Origin: SHWC01 sp050173345
Lineage (GTDB): Bacteria; Pseudomonadota; Alphaproteobacteria; UBA828
DNA length: 64,000 nt
Assembly (NCBI GenBank): GCA_050173345.1
Contig: JBFXKW010000001.1
Location: 1-64,000 of the forward strand
Direction: 5' to 3'
Numbering within the stretch: position 1 is the first letter of the stretch; every line of letters starts with the position of its first letter. The notes below the pieces were generated by a model that searched no databases, was not told the DNA's origin, and saw only the letters and a program-made list of their open reading frames with translations. Both the position numbers and the translations under genes were made by a program. This document shows positions 53,001-62,125 of this stretch, piece by piece.

Positions 53001-53296
53001 CAGGTCTCCTCGGGGAAGTATTCAGCGAGCAGGCCATCGACATAGAGCCGGCCCGGCTCGATCGAGAGGTCGGGCGGCGGCCCCGCGATCAGGCCGAGCA
53101 GGAAGGAGTCGGGCAGGGTTTCGAGCGGCACGCCGTCCGGCCCGAAGGCATCGAGCGAGAGCGTGCGGACGCGTCGCTTGATGATGTCGATCTCTTCGTT
53201 CCAGTCGGCATCGAGCTGAACGCGCCCCTGCTGCATGAGCACGCCCGAATACCGCTTCAGCGGATCGAACGCAAACCTCGTGTAGTCGCCGCTCAT
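50048..53296 (-). CDS. Very large DUF6519 / beta-helix protein
   Basis: A 1082-residue protein. The N-terminus MSGDYTRFAFDPLKRYSGVLMQQGRVQLDADWNEE (two parts) is the DUF6519 hallmark seen in phage-tail-like clusters. Residues 130-450 look like a beta-rich base domain. From about residue 455 a right-handed beta-helix follows: GESIQAAIDSLPPEGGCVCLKPG starts it, and short turns such as IGIQIVRSDLVEVRRCAI, GIAGIVAQSAPSAHRIEDNTI, and VENNRIRQAAGAAI repeat to near 1060. Such helices in tail proteins usually act in surface binding. It would sit at the tip of the contractile particle. A CCCTVVV motif near 440 is notable. Confidence 0.85.
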   Translation of the reverse strand: MSGDYTRFAFDPLKRYSGVLMQQGRVQLDADWNEEIDIIKRRVRTLSLDAFGPDGVPLETLPDSFLLGLIAGPPPDLSIEPGRLYVDGLLAEYFPEETWTYLAQPFLPDPPALPNGDAVVYLDVWEREVTYIEDAELLDVALGGADTATRTQTVWQLRVEAREGAACGMEVGAPPSAGRLSSEAIAPPAPDDPCILPPVAGYRGLENRLYRVEIHEGGTLGTARFKWSRDNGSIVSAVREMAVGGGETTLTVNRIGRDQVLRFRIDDWVTVTDDHRELMEEPGEMARIVDIDEANRQIVLDRALPTGGGRPFGATAADLEARHTRIQRWDQTAATNTLDVDGLIATAGGPIDLEDGIRISFDMDPVGGSFRNGDYWVFWARTADASIEELDEAPPRGIIHHYLQLAALTGLGGPNPGLTNCRPPEEEEGECCCTVVVAVGESIQAAIDSLPPEGGCVCLKPGVHQVTNTITIGRGHVLLKGESRGVTVRRTNVGSVLAIGNAAGVAVEGIEVETIDFEALAAAEADSGLIVIAGAHDVSIRYCGVTAVRGSNAIGIQIVRSDLVEVRRCAISEVAVGIQTFGLCLLPRFEANRFTFDRSENTAIGIAGIVAQSAPSAHRIEDNTIEGSLYGISLNDQPFGDTPSSSSYGSLIVGNFIACAPLPEGAAASSRLYAIDCAADDCLIAGNRIAYPSDTHVGVRVTGSGVTVADNSLAFLGKSLNLPGAAGVLIGHEGGAVTRRIAVTGNLLSGPQHGILGQDAADLLIKQNIIDSDGPPLGFGVLLSAVRNATVENNRIRQAAGAAITSLNGTNNRVLANDVADGNFGIALNQEIGLAVAQNRLANLANFGAGAIVVMGRCEFVENRLTNCGHSAALAIGIGAYGVIGELHVEANEIMDTGIRPDGASQAALAYGIFGDLILEARIESNLVTYSDALTRDPNREDRALIMRGYLESTTNFGQVQLVLGFAIQIVDNKFIGTGRSALVQLAEAQLNDNLRVRFERVLFHNNYCMHVSPSPDDRVATVVLVGRAATVMGNQIKGTVPGFFSVDFTNMPGPFIGNVIQGPTLRHPAFPAPVGNFNMQL

Positions 53297-53351
53297 GATC
53301 CCGATCTCCCGTCATGACCGCCCGCGCCCAGCGCACGGACGGCCGCTTTTT

Positions 53352-55625
53352 TCACGTCACGTAGATCACCGCGTATTCCAGGCCGAAGGGCAGGTACTCT
53401 TCGAGCCGCACGCGCAGGTTGGTCTCGCGCTGCGGCTGCTTCAGGTGGCAATAGGCGCCCATCTCCGAGCCGTCCTCGGCGCCCGTTGCGATCTCGATGG
53501 GGCCGCCGAGCGAAAGCTGCAAATAGGAAGGCTGGCCGTAGACCTCGGAGGTGTATTCGGGCTGCACGCGGCGACGCACGCGCTCGCGGATGGCATCCTT
53601 CGCCGCGTCGCTCAGCGGGCCGCCGAGGGCTTCCTCTTCCTCGATCGCCTGCCGCTCGGCGAGATAGGGCTGGCAGCGATAGCGCCGCGGCATGGTCGAG
53701 CCCGGCACGACATAGCTGAAGCGTATGCAGCCGACCTGCCGGCGCTCGACGGTCGCGAGGCCATCGAAGATGACCTCGGAGGCGAGGTCGATCTGGCGGG
53801 CGAGCACCACGCCGCGCAGGGTCACGCGTTCGAGATGGAGCGGCGGCCCGAACGCATCCGGCGCGCCGACGCCCGCGATCGCCGCCTCGCCGACGCCGTC
53901 GATGATGCTGTCGAGCGCGAACAGGCCCTCGGCATGGTCGGGCATGCGCACCGGCCCGCAGATCGAGAAGGCAAGCTCGACGCGAAGCTCGGTGTTGATC
54001 GGCGTGCCGCCATCATCCGCCGCCGCCTCGATGCTGGGCTCGATCACCGGCGGCGGGGGCGGCGGCAAATCGGGGTCGGGCTCGGCGATCGAGACGCCCG
54101 GCACCAGCGTCGCGTGGATCAGGCGCAAGTGCCCGAGCGAACCCTCGATCACGACGCGGCCCTCGATCAGCAGCCCGCCGAGCGTGACCGTGAAGTCCTC
54201 ATTGTCGCCGCTGATCGCGAGCGGCGCGCTGAGCCTCAGATGCGGCCGCGCGCCGTCCGCCGCCTCGATCGACAGGAAGCGCCCGCTCGCGCCCTGCACG
54301 TTGAGCGAGATCGCTTCTTCGTAGGTGCGGTTGTCGCGGATGCGGACGATGCAGGCGCGCCTGCCGTTCGCCACCCATTGGGCGAGCGCTGCGCCGATCG
54401 TCGCGAAGCTGCCGGGATCGCCGCTGCCATCGACGGTGAAGACGTCGTCGGCCAACGTGCGCCGGGTCAGCCAGGCGCGCCGCCGGTAGGGGCCGCCGCC
54501 GAGCTCGGCCGGGAAGCCGTAATGGTAGTAGACCTCGACCAGGTCCGCCGGCACCAGGTCGGGCCCGAGCGCGAGCCGGCCGAGGTTGACATCGATCGCG
54601 ATGTCGTCGTCGGCCGGCTGGCTCCAGGTCGAGAGGTTGCGGCAGTGCACGGCGTCCGCCGGCACCGGGTTGCCGTCGACGAACACCATGAGGCTCGGCG
54701 CCGGCGCCAGGTTGAAGCCGGGGAAGGCGTTGAACAGGCCGTAGAACGCGGTGAAGCCGGGCCGCGGCAAAGGCAGCGCGGCATAGGCGCGCAAATCCTC
54801 GAAGAAGCGGGCCGGGCGGATCGGCGCCGGCACGTGAAGCTCGGTGGCGAGCCCGGCCTCGTCGCCCTCGCGCCTTGTGCGGCTGAACAGCGGCGCCGAA
54901 TTGCCGAGCGGGCTGAAATGGTAGCGATAGTCGCCGGCCGCGCCGAGCCGCCGCGCGGTCACCGCCTCCATGCGATGGCTGCCGAGCCGCCACAGGAAGA
55001 AGCCGATGTTGCGGATGTTGTGCCAGCCCTCGTGCTGCGAGATCGGCCGCACGTCGACCGTGTGCGCGATCTCGTCGAAGGCGCGGTCGAGCCGGTCCAT
55101 GCGCTCGATGGAGCGGATGTCGGGCGTGCGCGGCGAATGCAGGCGCAGGTGGTTGCGCACCCATTGGGTCCAGCCGAGCAGCTCGAAGAACTCGACCGCG
55201 TGCGCCGGCCAGCCGGTGACGTCGCGCGCCAGCTCCTCGAGCATGGGCAGCGTGCCCTTGCGCCGGCGGTAGTAGATCGTCTTGGCGACATCGGCACGGC
55301 CGCGGATGGCGATCGGCGCGCGCAGCTCCGGCCCTTCGAGATCGTCGAACAGCGCCATGGCGGTGCCGTAGTCGACGACCCGGCTCTCGTCGAACAGCGG
55401 CGTGGTGCCGACCAGGTCGCCGATATAGGGGATCACCCAGGGCTCGGCGGTCTCGATGAAGGCGTCGTGCTGGAGCTGGCGGATGTCGCCGTCGATGGCG
55501 TCCGCCTGCTGCTCGATCAGGTGCAGCAGTGCCTTGAGCGGGCCGCCCTCAGCCTCGTCGCGCTCGCGGATGTGGACCGGCAGGAGCTGAAACAGCTTGT
55601 CCTTGTCCGCTGTCGAGTAGGCCAT
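53352..55625 (-). CDS. Tail protein I-like baseplate protein with beta-rich C-terminus
   Basis: A 757-residue protein. The N-terminal 150 residues (LLPVHIRERDEAEGGPLKALLHLIEQQADAIDGDIRQL, then FIETAEPWVIPYIGDLVG) match gpI-like tail proteins of contractile tails and eCIS. GTLPMLEELARDVTGWPAHAVEFFELLGWTQWV follows near 125-160. The remaining two thirds are beta-rich, with GNNEDFTVTLGGLLIEGRVVIEGSLGHLRLIHATLVPG-type helix turns, including a proline-rich DPDLPPPPPPVIEPS linker. It is probably a fibre-bearing baseplate component. The gene starts one base after the baseplate J stop. Confidence 0.8.
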   Translation of the reverse strand: MAYSTADKDKLFQLLPVHIRERDEAEGGPLKALLHLIEQQADAIDGDIRQLQHDAFIETAEPWVIPYIGDLVGTTPLFDESRVVDYGTAMALFDDLEGPELRAPIAIRGRADVAKTIYYRRRKGTLPMLEELARDVTGWPAHAVEFFELLGWTQWVRNHLRLHSPRTPDIRSIERMDRLDRAFDEIAHTVDVRPISQHEGWHNIRNIGFFLWRLGSHRMEAVTARRLGAAGDYRYHFSPLGNSAPLFSRTRREGDEAGLATELHVPAPIRPARFFEDLRAYAALPLPRPGFTAFYGLFNAFPGFNLAPAPSLMVFVDGNPVPADAVHCRNLSTWSQPADDDIAIDVNLGRLALGPDLVPADLVEVYYHYGFPAELGGGPYRRRAWLTRRTLADDVFTVDGSGDPGSFATIGAALAQWVANGRRACIVRIRDNRTYEEAISLNVQGASGRFLSIEAADGARPHLRLSAPLAISGDNEDFTVTLGGLLIEGRVVIEGSLGHLRLIHATLVPGVSIAEPDPDLPPPPPPVIEPSIEAAADDGGTPINTELRVELAFSICGPVRMPDHAEGLFALDSIIDGVGEAAIAGVGAPDAFGPPLHLERVTLRGVVLARQIDLASEVIFDGLATVERRQVGCIRFSYVVPGSTMPRRYRCQPYLAERQAIEEEEALGGPLSDAAKDAIRERVRRRVQPEYTSEVYGQPSYLQLSLGGPIEIATGAEDGSEMGAYCHLKQPQRETNLRVRLEEYLPFGLEYAVIYVT

Positions 55626-55626
55626 G

Positions 55627-58600
55627 TCAGAGTGCCTCCACCACGCTGAGGCTGATGTCGGTGGCCGGCTCCGCGATATAGGCCTGCTCGGCGGCGAGCA
55701 CCGGCGGCGGCTCCGCGCCCTCGAAGCCGGCCTTGGCGTAGCGGTCGATCAGCGCCGGGTTGTCGGGCGTCGGGCGCGCCGGGAAGATGCGCACATGCGC
55801 CTGCAACGGCGCCGCCGTGGTGGCGCGCACCGCGAGCTCGGTCGCGCTCAGGTCGCCGAAATCCTTCAGGTGGAACACGTCGAGATCGACGGCGACCACG
55901 CCGCGCGCGCCTTGCAGCGCCGCATAGATGGAGCTCGCGTGCACCGCCTGGCCGAGCGGCATGGCCTTGAAGTCGAAGAGGGCAAGCAGCGCCCCGCGCG
56001 CCGCTTCGAGCACGGCGTCCGCCTCGAACGCGGGATCGCGCCGCAGCCGCGCCTGCACCACGATCGGCACGCGCACCAGGTTGGCGAGGAAGAGCTGGCG
56101 GTTGGGATCGCGCGCCGTGCTGAGCGCGGCGTTCAGGGTGGCCATCGAGGTCGATGACAGCTTGGCGCCGTCGGGCCCCGCGACGGTCAGGTGGACCGCG
56201 CGTTCGAGCTCGTGCCAGACCCAGGTGACGTAGGCGCGCGACACCACGCCCGAGGTCGTCGCGATCCACTCGAAGTCCTGCAGCGAGACGGCGCGGCCGA
56301 AGGTGCGCACCGTGGTCGGCGCGGCCGCGCGCGCGTCATCGCGCGTCTCCGGGTCGACGCCGCCTTCGGCCGGCAGCGGGTTGGTGACGGCGCGCAGGCC
56401 CACCGGGCGCTCGAGCAGGATCGAGAGCTGGTCGGTCTTCAGATTGCCGGCGCGGCCGACGCCTTTCCGATAGCGCGCGAGGATGTTCATGGCGCCAGTC
56501 GGCAGGCGCGCGCCGGTGACGCCGTCGCCAAACGCGATCTCGGTCTCGCCGGCATCGTTCTGCCGTGCGGTGAAGACCCGCTCGGTCGGCTTGCGGCCGT
56601 AGAGGCTCGGCACCGCCTGCCATTGCTCGCCGTTGACCCGGATTTCGAGCGCGGGCGCACCCGCAATGTCGGTCTTGCTCGGCAGGTAGGTGAGCGGCGT
56701 GCGGCCGAGCTTCGCCTTCTGGAAGGCCTGCGCCGCGTTGCCGTGGCCGAGCGATTCCTCGGGCTGGGTCTCGCCATGGCTCGCCTGCGCGATGTTGCCC
56801 TTGAGCACGAGGCCGGCGACGGGTGCCGCGAGCGGCGGCAGGAAGTCGATCGCGAGATGGTCGGGCAGGTCGCCCGGCACGCTCGCGGCAGGGGTCGCCG
56901 CGGTGACGGTCGCGAGATGCTTGGCCGCACCGGCCTGGAGCAGGATCCTGCGGCCCTTCTTGAGCTGGCCGAGGCCGCCGAGCGCCTCCGCGCTCTGGCC
57001 TGCGGCAAAGCGCGCGACGACGCGGCCGCCGCCGGCGTTCTTGGCGTGGTCGTAGTTGCGGAAGCTGATCGGCTGCGGGTCGAGCTGGTAGAGGCGCGCC
57101 ATGCGGCGGTCGCCGATCTCGCGGATGCCGCGCCCGAGCCGATCCCAGCCGGACCACCCGGTGGCGAGGTCCCAGAGCCGCGCGGCAGCCACGCCTTCGC
57201 GGTCGCGGATCAGGATCGCGGCCACGCCCGATACGATCACGGCGCTCGGCGCCGAGGCCGGCGTGCCGGCGATCGCCTGCCATGGCGTCCATGTGTTGCC
57301 GGTGCGCGCGATCTGCCAGAGCTGCTCATCTGCGCCGCGCACGAAGATGTCGACCCGGTTCGGCCCGCTCGCGACGATCGCCGGCTCGTCGAGCGCCTTG
57401 CCGCCGAGCTTGAGCCAGGGCGTCCAGGCCGTGCCGGTCCAGCGCCGGTGGTTGAGCGCGCCGTCGTCGTCGAGCGCCACGACATCGAGTCGGTTGGTAG
57501 CGGTCGATGCCGCGGCGGGCGCGCCCGAGAGCGTGCCGCCGAGCGATTCCCACGCGCCCCACACGCCGCCTTGCCGCGCGAGGCGCCACAGCGCGCGATC
57601 CGGCCCGCGCACGAACACGTCGATGCGGCTGCCGCCCCAGCTCACCGGCACCGGATCGGAGGTGAGCACGCCGCCGCGCGAGGCCCAGGCGACCGGCGCG
57701 GGCAGCACGCCGCGCATCCAGAGGCCGAAATCCAGCCCGCGCGCGAACACCGCGACCTCGCCGCCCGTCGCCACCACCGCGCGCGGCGCCGTGGTCAAGA
57801 CGCCGCCGAGATTGTCGGAGAACCCGGTGCCCCAGCCGCCGCCGCTCCAGATCGCGTGGACAAGGTTGCCGGTCGCGTTGCGCACGAAGGCATCGACGCG
57901 TGTCGCGCTCGGCGCCACGGCGGAGATATCGCTCGATGCGGCGAAGCCGCCGAAGCTCGCCCATTCCGTGAAGCTGGTCGGCCCCATGCTGAGCACGCCG
58001 CCCGCGCCGCCGCGCGCCAGGAGGTGCAGGTTGGTGCCGCGCACTACCAGGGCGGGCCGGCCCCGGATGGTCTCGTACAGCCTGACATGCGTCACCGTGT
58101 CCGAGATCGAGCCGTGCGTGATCGGCGCGTCCTTGGTCTCGGTGGCGACGGCGCTGCGCAGGCGTGGCGCCGGCGCGGTGCCGGCGTCGATCAGGAACTG
58201 GGCGCCGGCCTTCACGTCCTCATAGCGCGCATCGAGCGGATAGAACGCGTCCGACGGATCGAGGCTCGGGTCGATCGCTTGAGTCTTCCAGCGCTGCTGC
58301 GGCGGCGTCGCGGGATTGGTGTCATAGATATTGTGGCTGCTCGGCGCGTTGTGGCCGAAGAAGCGGACACGCTTCACCACCTTCGCGGCCCAGGCGACCT
58401 CGGGCCATAGCCCGGTGCCCTGCACCGCGGGTGCGAAGTGCAGCCGTTCGCCGTCCGCCCGCTGTTCGAGCGCGGCGACCGTCTTCTCCTCGATCTGCGA
58501 CAGGCCGTAGAAGACGAGCGGGTCGCCGCGGGTCAGCGTCTCGGGGCGCGCGATCAGCGGCGCTTCGGCGCCGCCCCGGTTGAAGGCATTGAACGGTGCG

Positions 58601-59133
58601 GGCGGCGCGAAGACCGGCCGCTCGTTGAGCTCGGCCGCGGCGACAATCTGCTCCAGCGTCTCGAAGATCTGCGGCGTCTCGTCCTGGCCCGGCGTGCTCA
58701 TCACCTTGTGGCCGATGCGGATGCGCGTCTCGGCGCCGGCATCGAGCGCGTAGGCGAGCATGGCGGTCGCGGCCATGCCGGGCCGCAGGCGATAGCTGAT
58801 CAGGCGGACCAGCCGAAGGATCGAATCCCGCTCGTCCGACGTGCGCAGATAGAGCTCGTTCGCGATGCGCTCGTTGTAGAAGGTGAGCACGTCGCCGACC
58901 GCGGCGAACAGTTCGAGCAGGGTGATCGCGTGGTCGTCGCTCTCGCGCGTGGTCAGCGCGGCGAGCGCCGGCTCATCGACGATGGCATCGAGCAGCGCCT
59001 CGCGGAAGGTCGCGAAGGTGCCGATGCGATAGCCGATCTCGCTCAAGCCCGGCCGGTTCCAGACGCCGAGTGGCGCGCGTGGTGCCACCATCTGGCAGCA
59101 GGCGCAGAAGCGCGGGTCGGGCGGCAACAGCAT
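55627..59133 (-). CDS. Baseplate J-like protein with inserted lectin-like propeller
   Basis: A 1168-residue protein. Residues 1-340 are baseplate J-like: ALTTRESDDHAITLLELFAAVGDVLTFYNERIANELYLRTSDERDSILRL, in parts, then YRLRPGMAATAMLAYALDAG. Residues about 355-665 hold repeated units of ~47 residues with the pattern W..W..LGG...P......RIDVFVRGPDRALW (for example WESLGGTLSGAPAAAS and WLKLGGKALDEPAIVA), a PLL/tachylectin-like beta-propeller (DUF346-type). Residues 690-1168 resume the baseplate J part (TERVFTARQNDAGETEIAFGDGVTGARLPTG, LSILLERPVGLRAVTNPLPAEGG). Such propellers bind sugars, so this could sense a target surface. Confidence 0.88.
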   Translation of the reverse strand: MLLPPDPRFCACCQMVAPRAPLGVWNRPGLSEIGYRIGTFATFREALLDAIVDEPALAALTTRESDDHAITLLELFAAVGDVLTFYNERIANELYLRTSDERDSILRLVRLISYRLRPGMAATAMLAYALDAGAETRIRIGHKVMSTPGQDETPQIFETLEQIVAAAELNERPVFAPPAPFNAFNRGGAEAPLIARPETLTRGDPLVFYGLSQIEEKTVAALEQRADGERLHFAPAVQGTGLWPEVAWAAKVVKRVRFFGHNAPSSHNIYDTNPATPPQQRWKTQAIDPSLDPSDAFYPLDARYEDVKAGAQFLIDAGTAPAPRLRSAVATETKDAPITHGSISDTVTHVRLYETIRGRPALVVRGTNLHLLARGGAGGVLSMGPTSFTEWASFGGFAASSDISAVAPSATRVDAFVRNATGNLVHAIWSGGGWGTGFSDNLGGVLTTAPRAVVATGGEVAVFARGLDFGLWMRGVLPAPVAWASRGGVLTSDPVPVSWGGSRIDVFVRGPDRALWRLARQGGVWGAWESLGGTLSGAPAAASTATNRLDVVALDDDGALNHRRWTGTAWTPWLKLGGKALDEPAIVASGPNRVDIFVRGADEQLWQIARTGNTWTPWQAIAGTPASAPSAVIVSGVAAILIRDREGVAAARLWDLATGWSGWDRLGRGIREIGDRRMARLYQLDPQPISFRNYDHAKNAGGGRVVARFAAGQSAEALGGLGQLKKGRRILLQAGAAKHLATVTAATPAASVPGDLPDHLAIDFLPPLAAPVAGLVLKGNIAQASHGETQPEESLGHGNAAQAFQKAKLGRTPLTYLPSKTDIAGAPALEIRVNGEQWQAVPSLYGRKPTERVFTARQNDAGETEIAFGDGVTGARLPTGAMNILARYRKGVGRAGNLKTDQLSILLERPVGLRAVTNPLPAEGGVDPETRDDARAAAPTTVRTFGRAVSLQDFEWIATTSGVVSRAYVTWVWHELERAVHLTVAGPDGAKLSSTSMATLNAALSTARDPNRQLFLANLVRVPIVVQARLRRDPAFEADAVLEAARGALLALFDFKAMPLGQAVHASSIYAALQGARGVVAVDLDVFHLKDFGDLSATELAVRATTAAPLQAHVRIFPARPTPDNPALIDRYAKAGFEGAEPPPVLAAEQAYIAEPATDISLSVVEAL

Positions 59134-59134
59134 G

Positions 59135-61738
59135 CTACTGGCCTCCGACCGCGGTGAGGGTGAGCACGCCGTTCTCGGGGAAGTTGCGGTCGTTGTCGAG
59201 GCGCGGGATCTCGAACGGGCCGACCTCGATCAGCCCGCGCTCAAGCTCGTCGCCCGCGACCTCCCAATAGCGCTTGAAGACGAGCACCTCGGCGGAATCG
59301 ACGCCCTCGATCTCCATGATCGCGGCGTAGAGCCTGGACAGATAGACCGGCTGGCCGAAGACGAATTCGAGCGGGTGGAAGAAGCCGCGGCTGCCGTCCG
59401 CGAAGCTCCGGTTGGATAGCCGCTTCGAGACCGCCTCCAGCACGTCACCCCTGAAATGATAGCGCGCCACGCAGATTCGGATCGCGATTTCGAGCGGTAC
59501 GTAGACGGCGGCGTTCACCCTGAGGTCGTAGCCGGCGAGCTTGAAGCGCGTGAGGTAGGCCTTCATCGAGGCGGCGAAGGCGGCTTCGAGCGCGACGCCG
59601 CCGCCGGCCAGGCGCACCAGGTGGCGCTCGTCGCGCGGGTGGATCGCAACGAACACGGTGTGCCAGCTTCCGGTCCAGCGGAACTGGGCCTTGGCCGCGG
59701 CGACCGCCTCATGGCGCAACGCGACCTCCTCCCAGTCCGCCTCGGTGACGGCGCGGAACTGGATGGCGCGGAACGCCTCGGGCGCGAGCTGGCGGACCTG
59801 CTCGATGCTCTCGGGGTCGGTGCCGAGGCGCGCGGGCAACGGCTGGTAGACCGCCTCGACGTCCGCGAAGTTGAGCGGAGCGCCGGGGTTGGACGGGTCG
59901 AGCGGCTCTGTGGGATCGGGCTCGACCACGTGGACGAGCGCGCCCGCGCCGATGTTGCCGGCCCGGCCATTGCCGATGCGATAGCGCGCGGTGGCGCCGA
60001 TCGCACCGAGCGGGCGGCGGCCATACTGGTCGTCGCCGAAGCGCAGGATCGCGCGGCCGTCATTGTCGATCTCGGCGACGAAATGCTGGTCATAGGCGCC
60101 GCTGTCGAGCAAATGCGGCATCGGCGCCCAGATCTCGTCCTCGCCGCCGGGGAAATGCATGACCAGCACGACGCCCGGCATGGTCTCGCGTGCATCGCGC
60201 TCCAGCTCGTGCCGGCCGAACAGGAGCTGGCCGCTCGCCGTGTAGTCCGGCTCGTCGGGCATGGCCTGATGCGTGACCGGCGCGTTGGGCAGCGTGAGCA
60301 GGGGCAGAGGCCAACGCTCCGGGCCGATCTCCGGCGGCGGCACCTCCTGGCGCAGCGTGATGCCGTGATCGGCCGGCGCCACATTGCCGCGCGCGACTGA
60401 GACCGGGTCGATGCGGCCGGCCTCCGGCGTCTCGGCCGAGAGGCAGAGCGTGAAGGCGAGCCCGTCCGCCTCGCGCCAGACGACGCGTTGCAGCGGCAGC
60501 GGGTTCTCGACCGCCGGGTTGAGGCGCGGGGTGAGTACGCCGCCCGGCACCGCGTCGGTGAAGGCTTCGTCGTTTGTGCTCTCGACCTCGACGAGCCGGA
60601 CGACCTGGCGCTTCTTCGGGTCGGCATCGGCCGGCGCGGCGGTGACGGGGCTGCGCACCTCTTCGAGCAGGAGATAGTCGCCGACCGCGAGATGCGGCGC
60701 GAACGCCGTCTCGCTGCCGGCCCCGCCGGCGAGCCCGAACAGATAGGCCTCACGCGTGCCGCGCGCGAGGCAGCATTCGGCATCGCCCCAGGTGTGGATA
60801 CGCAGCTCGTTATGGTCGCTGTCGACCGAGGCGAGCGCGGTGGTCTCGAACACGGTGGCGTCGGCGAGCGCGGGGTCGCTGTCGAACTGCGCGGCGCCGT
60901 CGATCACCGGGCCGGGCGGTGCGGTCTCGCCGATCAGCGGCGTGCCGATGCGTGTCACCAGCTTGGCGCCGGCCGGCACCACGCCGTCGGTGCCGGCGGT
61001 CGCGCGGAAATGCACATAGCTCACCGCGTTGCGGCCGTTGTGCATGCGGTAGTCGATCAGCGTCGCGTGGCGGGCCGCCGAGATGCGATGCAGGCAGGTG
61101 TCGAGATAACCCTCGGTCGCCGGGCCGGCGTCCTGGTAGTAGCTCAGATAGTCGCCGACATAGGCGAGCAGCTCGACCAGCGTGATGCCGAGATCGGCGG
61201 GCAGCCGCTCCTCCCAGCGCGGGTTGCGCGCGGCGATCAGGTCGAGCAGCAGGCGGCGGAAGCTCTGATAGTCCTTGGCGAGATAGTCGAGCGCAGGCTC
61301 GGGCAGGCTCGGCGGCGGGCAGTCGAGCTTGGGTCGGCAGTCGAACAGGGTCGGGCAGCCCGCCTTGAAGCTGAAGGCGGCTTGCGAGCGTTCCTCGTCG
61401 ATGTCCGGGCCGTCGACGCTCAGCACATAGGTCGAGAAATCGCCCTCGCGGTCGACGAAGACATGGAGCAGCAGCGGATCGGTAAGGTCGTCCTCGGCAT
61501 CGAGCACGCGCACGTCGACGATCCGAACGCCGCCCTGCACGGCGAAGCTCAGCGTGGCGACTGCCGGCGGCGGCTTGAGGAAGGTCACGTCGAGGATGAA
61601 GCGCCGCTCCGGCACGGCCAGCGGGTCGCGGCGGAACTCGACGAAGTCGATGCCGTTCAGGGGATGCGCCGGGTCGCGCAGGATGCCCGAGCGCCGCTCG
61701 TCACCGCACCAGATCACCCCGCTTCTCGACAGCGCCAT
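59135..61738 (-). CDS. Baseplate J-like protein (first copy)
   Basis: An 867-residue protein with J-like signatures: LDYLAKDYQSFRRLLLDLIAARNPRWEER near residue 140-170, LGITLVELLAYVGDYLSYYQDAGPATEGYLDTCL, and ISAARHATLIDYRMHNGRNAVSYV. The C-terminal third has FGDDQYGRRPLGAIGATARYRIGNGRAGNIGAGALVHVV and ERGLIEVGPFEIPRL. It would form the wedge of the contractile particle's baseplate with the neighbouring second copy, which is 35% longer because of the inserted propeller. It starts nine bases after the gp25 stop. Confidence 0.88.
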   Translation of the reverse strand: MALSRSGVIWCGDERRSGILRDPAHPLNGIDFVEFRRDPLAVPERRFILDVTFLKPPPAVATLSFAVQGGVRIVDVRVLDAEDDLTDPLLLHVFVDREGDFSTYVLSVDGPDIDEERSQAAFSFKAGCPTLFDCRPKLDCPPPSLPEPALDYLAKDYQSFRRLLLDLIAARNPRWEERLPADLGITLVELLAYVGDYLSYYQDAGPATEGYLDTCLHRISAARHATLIDYRMHNGRNAVSYVHFRATAGTDGVVPAGAKLVTRIGTPLIGETAPPGPVIDGAAQFDSDPALADATVFETTALASVDSDHNELRIHTWGDAECCLARGTREAYLFGLAGGAGSETAFAPHLAVGDYLLLEEVRSPVTAAPADADPKKRQVVRLVEVESTNDEAFTDAVPGGVLTPRLNPAVENPLPLQRVVWREADGLAFTLCLSAETPEAGRIDPVSVARGNVAPADHGITLRQEVPPPEIGPERWPLPLLTLPNAPVTHQAMPDEPDYTASGQLLFGRHELERDARETMPGVVLVMHFPGGEDEIWAPMPHLLDSGAYDQHFVAEIDNDGRAILRFGDDQYGRRPLGAIGATARYRIGNGRAGNIGAGALVHVVEPDPTEPLDPSNPGAPLNFADVEAVYQPLPARLGTDPESIEQVRQLAPEAFRAIQFRAVTEADWEEVALRHEAVAAAKAQFRWTGSWHTVFVAIHPRDERHLVRLAGGGVALEAAFAASMKAYLTRFKLAGYDLRVNAAVYVPLEIAIRICVARYHFRGDVLEAVSKRLSNRSFADGSRGFFHPLEFVFGQPVYLSRLYAAIMEIEGVDSAEVLVFKRYWEVAGDELERGLIEVGPFEIPRLDNDRNFPENGVLTLTAVGGQ

Positions 61739-61747
61739 GGCTCAGCC

Positions 61748-62125
61748 TCAGGCCGGTATGGGTTGCTCGAAGGTGGCGGCGGCGCGCTCGCCGGTATCGC
61801 GCCGAGCGTAAACGACCGTGATCTCCAGGGTGGCGTCCTCGGCGCGCACCTCGACCTTCTCGACCGCGATGACCGGATCGAGCCAGCGGATCAGTGAGCC
61901 ATGGACGAGCTGCTCGGTGACCGCGGCGATGGTCTCGGAGGCGGGCGCGAAGACGAGCTGCTTGAGGCCGCAGCCGAAGTCCGGCCGGTTCACCCGCTCG
62001 CCCGGCGTGGTGAACAGCACGAGCCGGATCATGTCGCGGATATGGTCGTCGTCATCGGTGGTCGCGGTGAGGCCGCGCGCGTCGATGCCGAACGGAAAGT
62101 CCATCTGGGGCGTCATGCTCGCCAT
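61748..62125 (-). CDS. GPW/gp25-family baseplate protein
   Basis: A 125-residue protein, normal gp25 size. DFPFGIDARGLTATTDDDDHIRDMIRLVLFTTPGERVNRPDFGCGLKQLVF (residues 8-58, in blocks) has the LxTxPGER and RPDFGCGL hallmarks. Gp25-like proteins link the baseplate to the sheath and nucleate sheath assembly in contractile tails and type VI secretion. ATG 62125 shares its first base with the stop of the preceding gene (TGATG); a GTG immediately upstream is the alternative. Confidence 0.93.
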   Translation of the reverse strand: MASMTPQMDFPFGIDARGLTATTDDDDHIRDMIRLVLFTTPGERVNRPDFGCGLKQLVFAPASETIAAVTEQLVHGSLIRWLDPVIAVEKVEVRAEDATLEITVVYARRDTGERAAATFEQPIPA

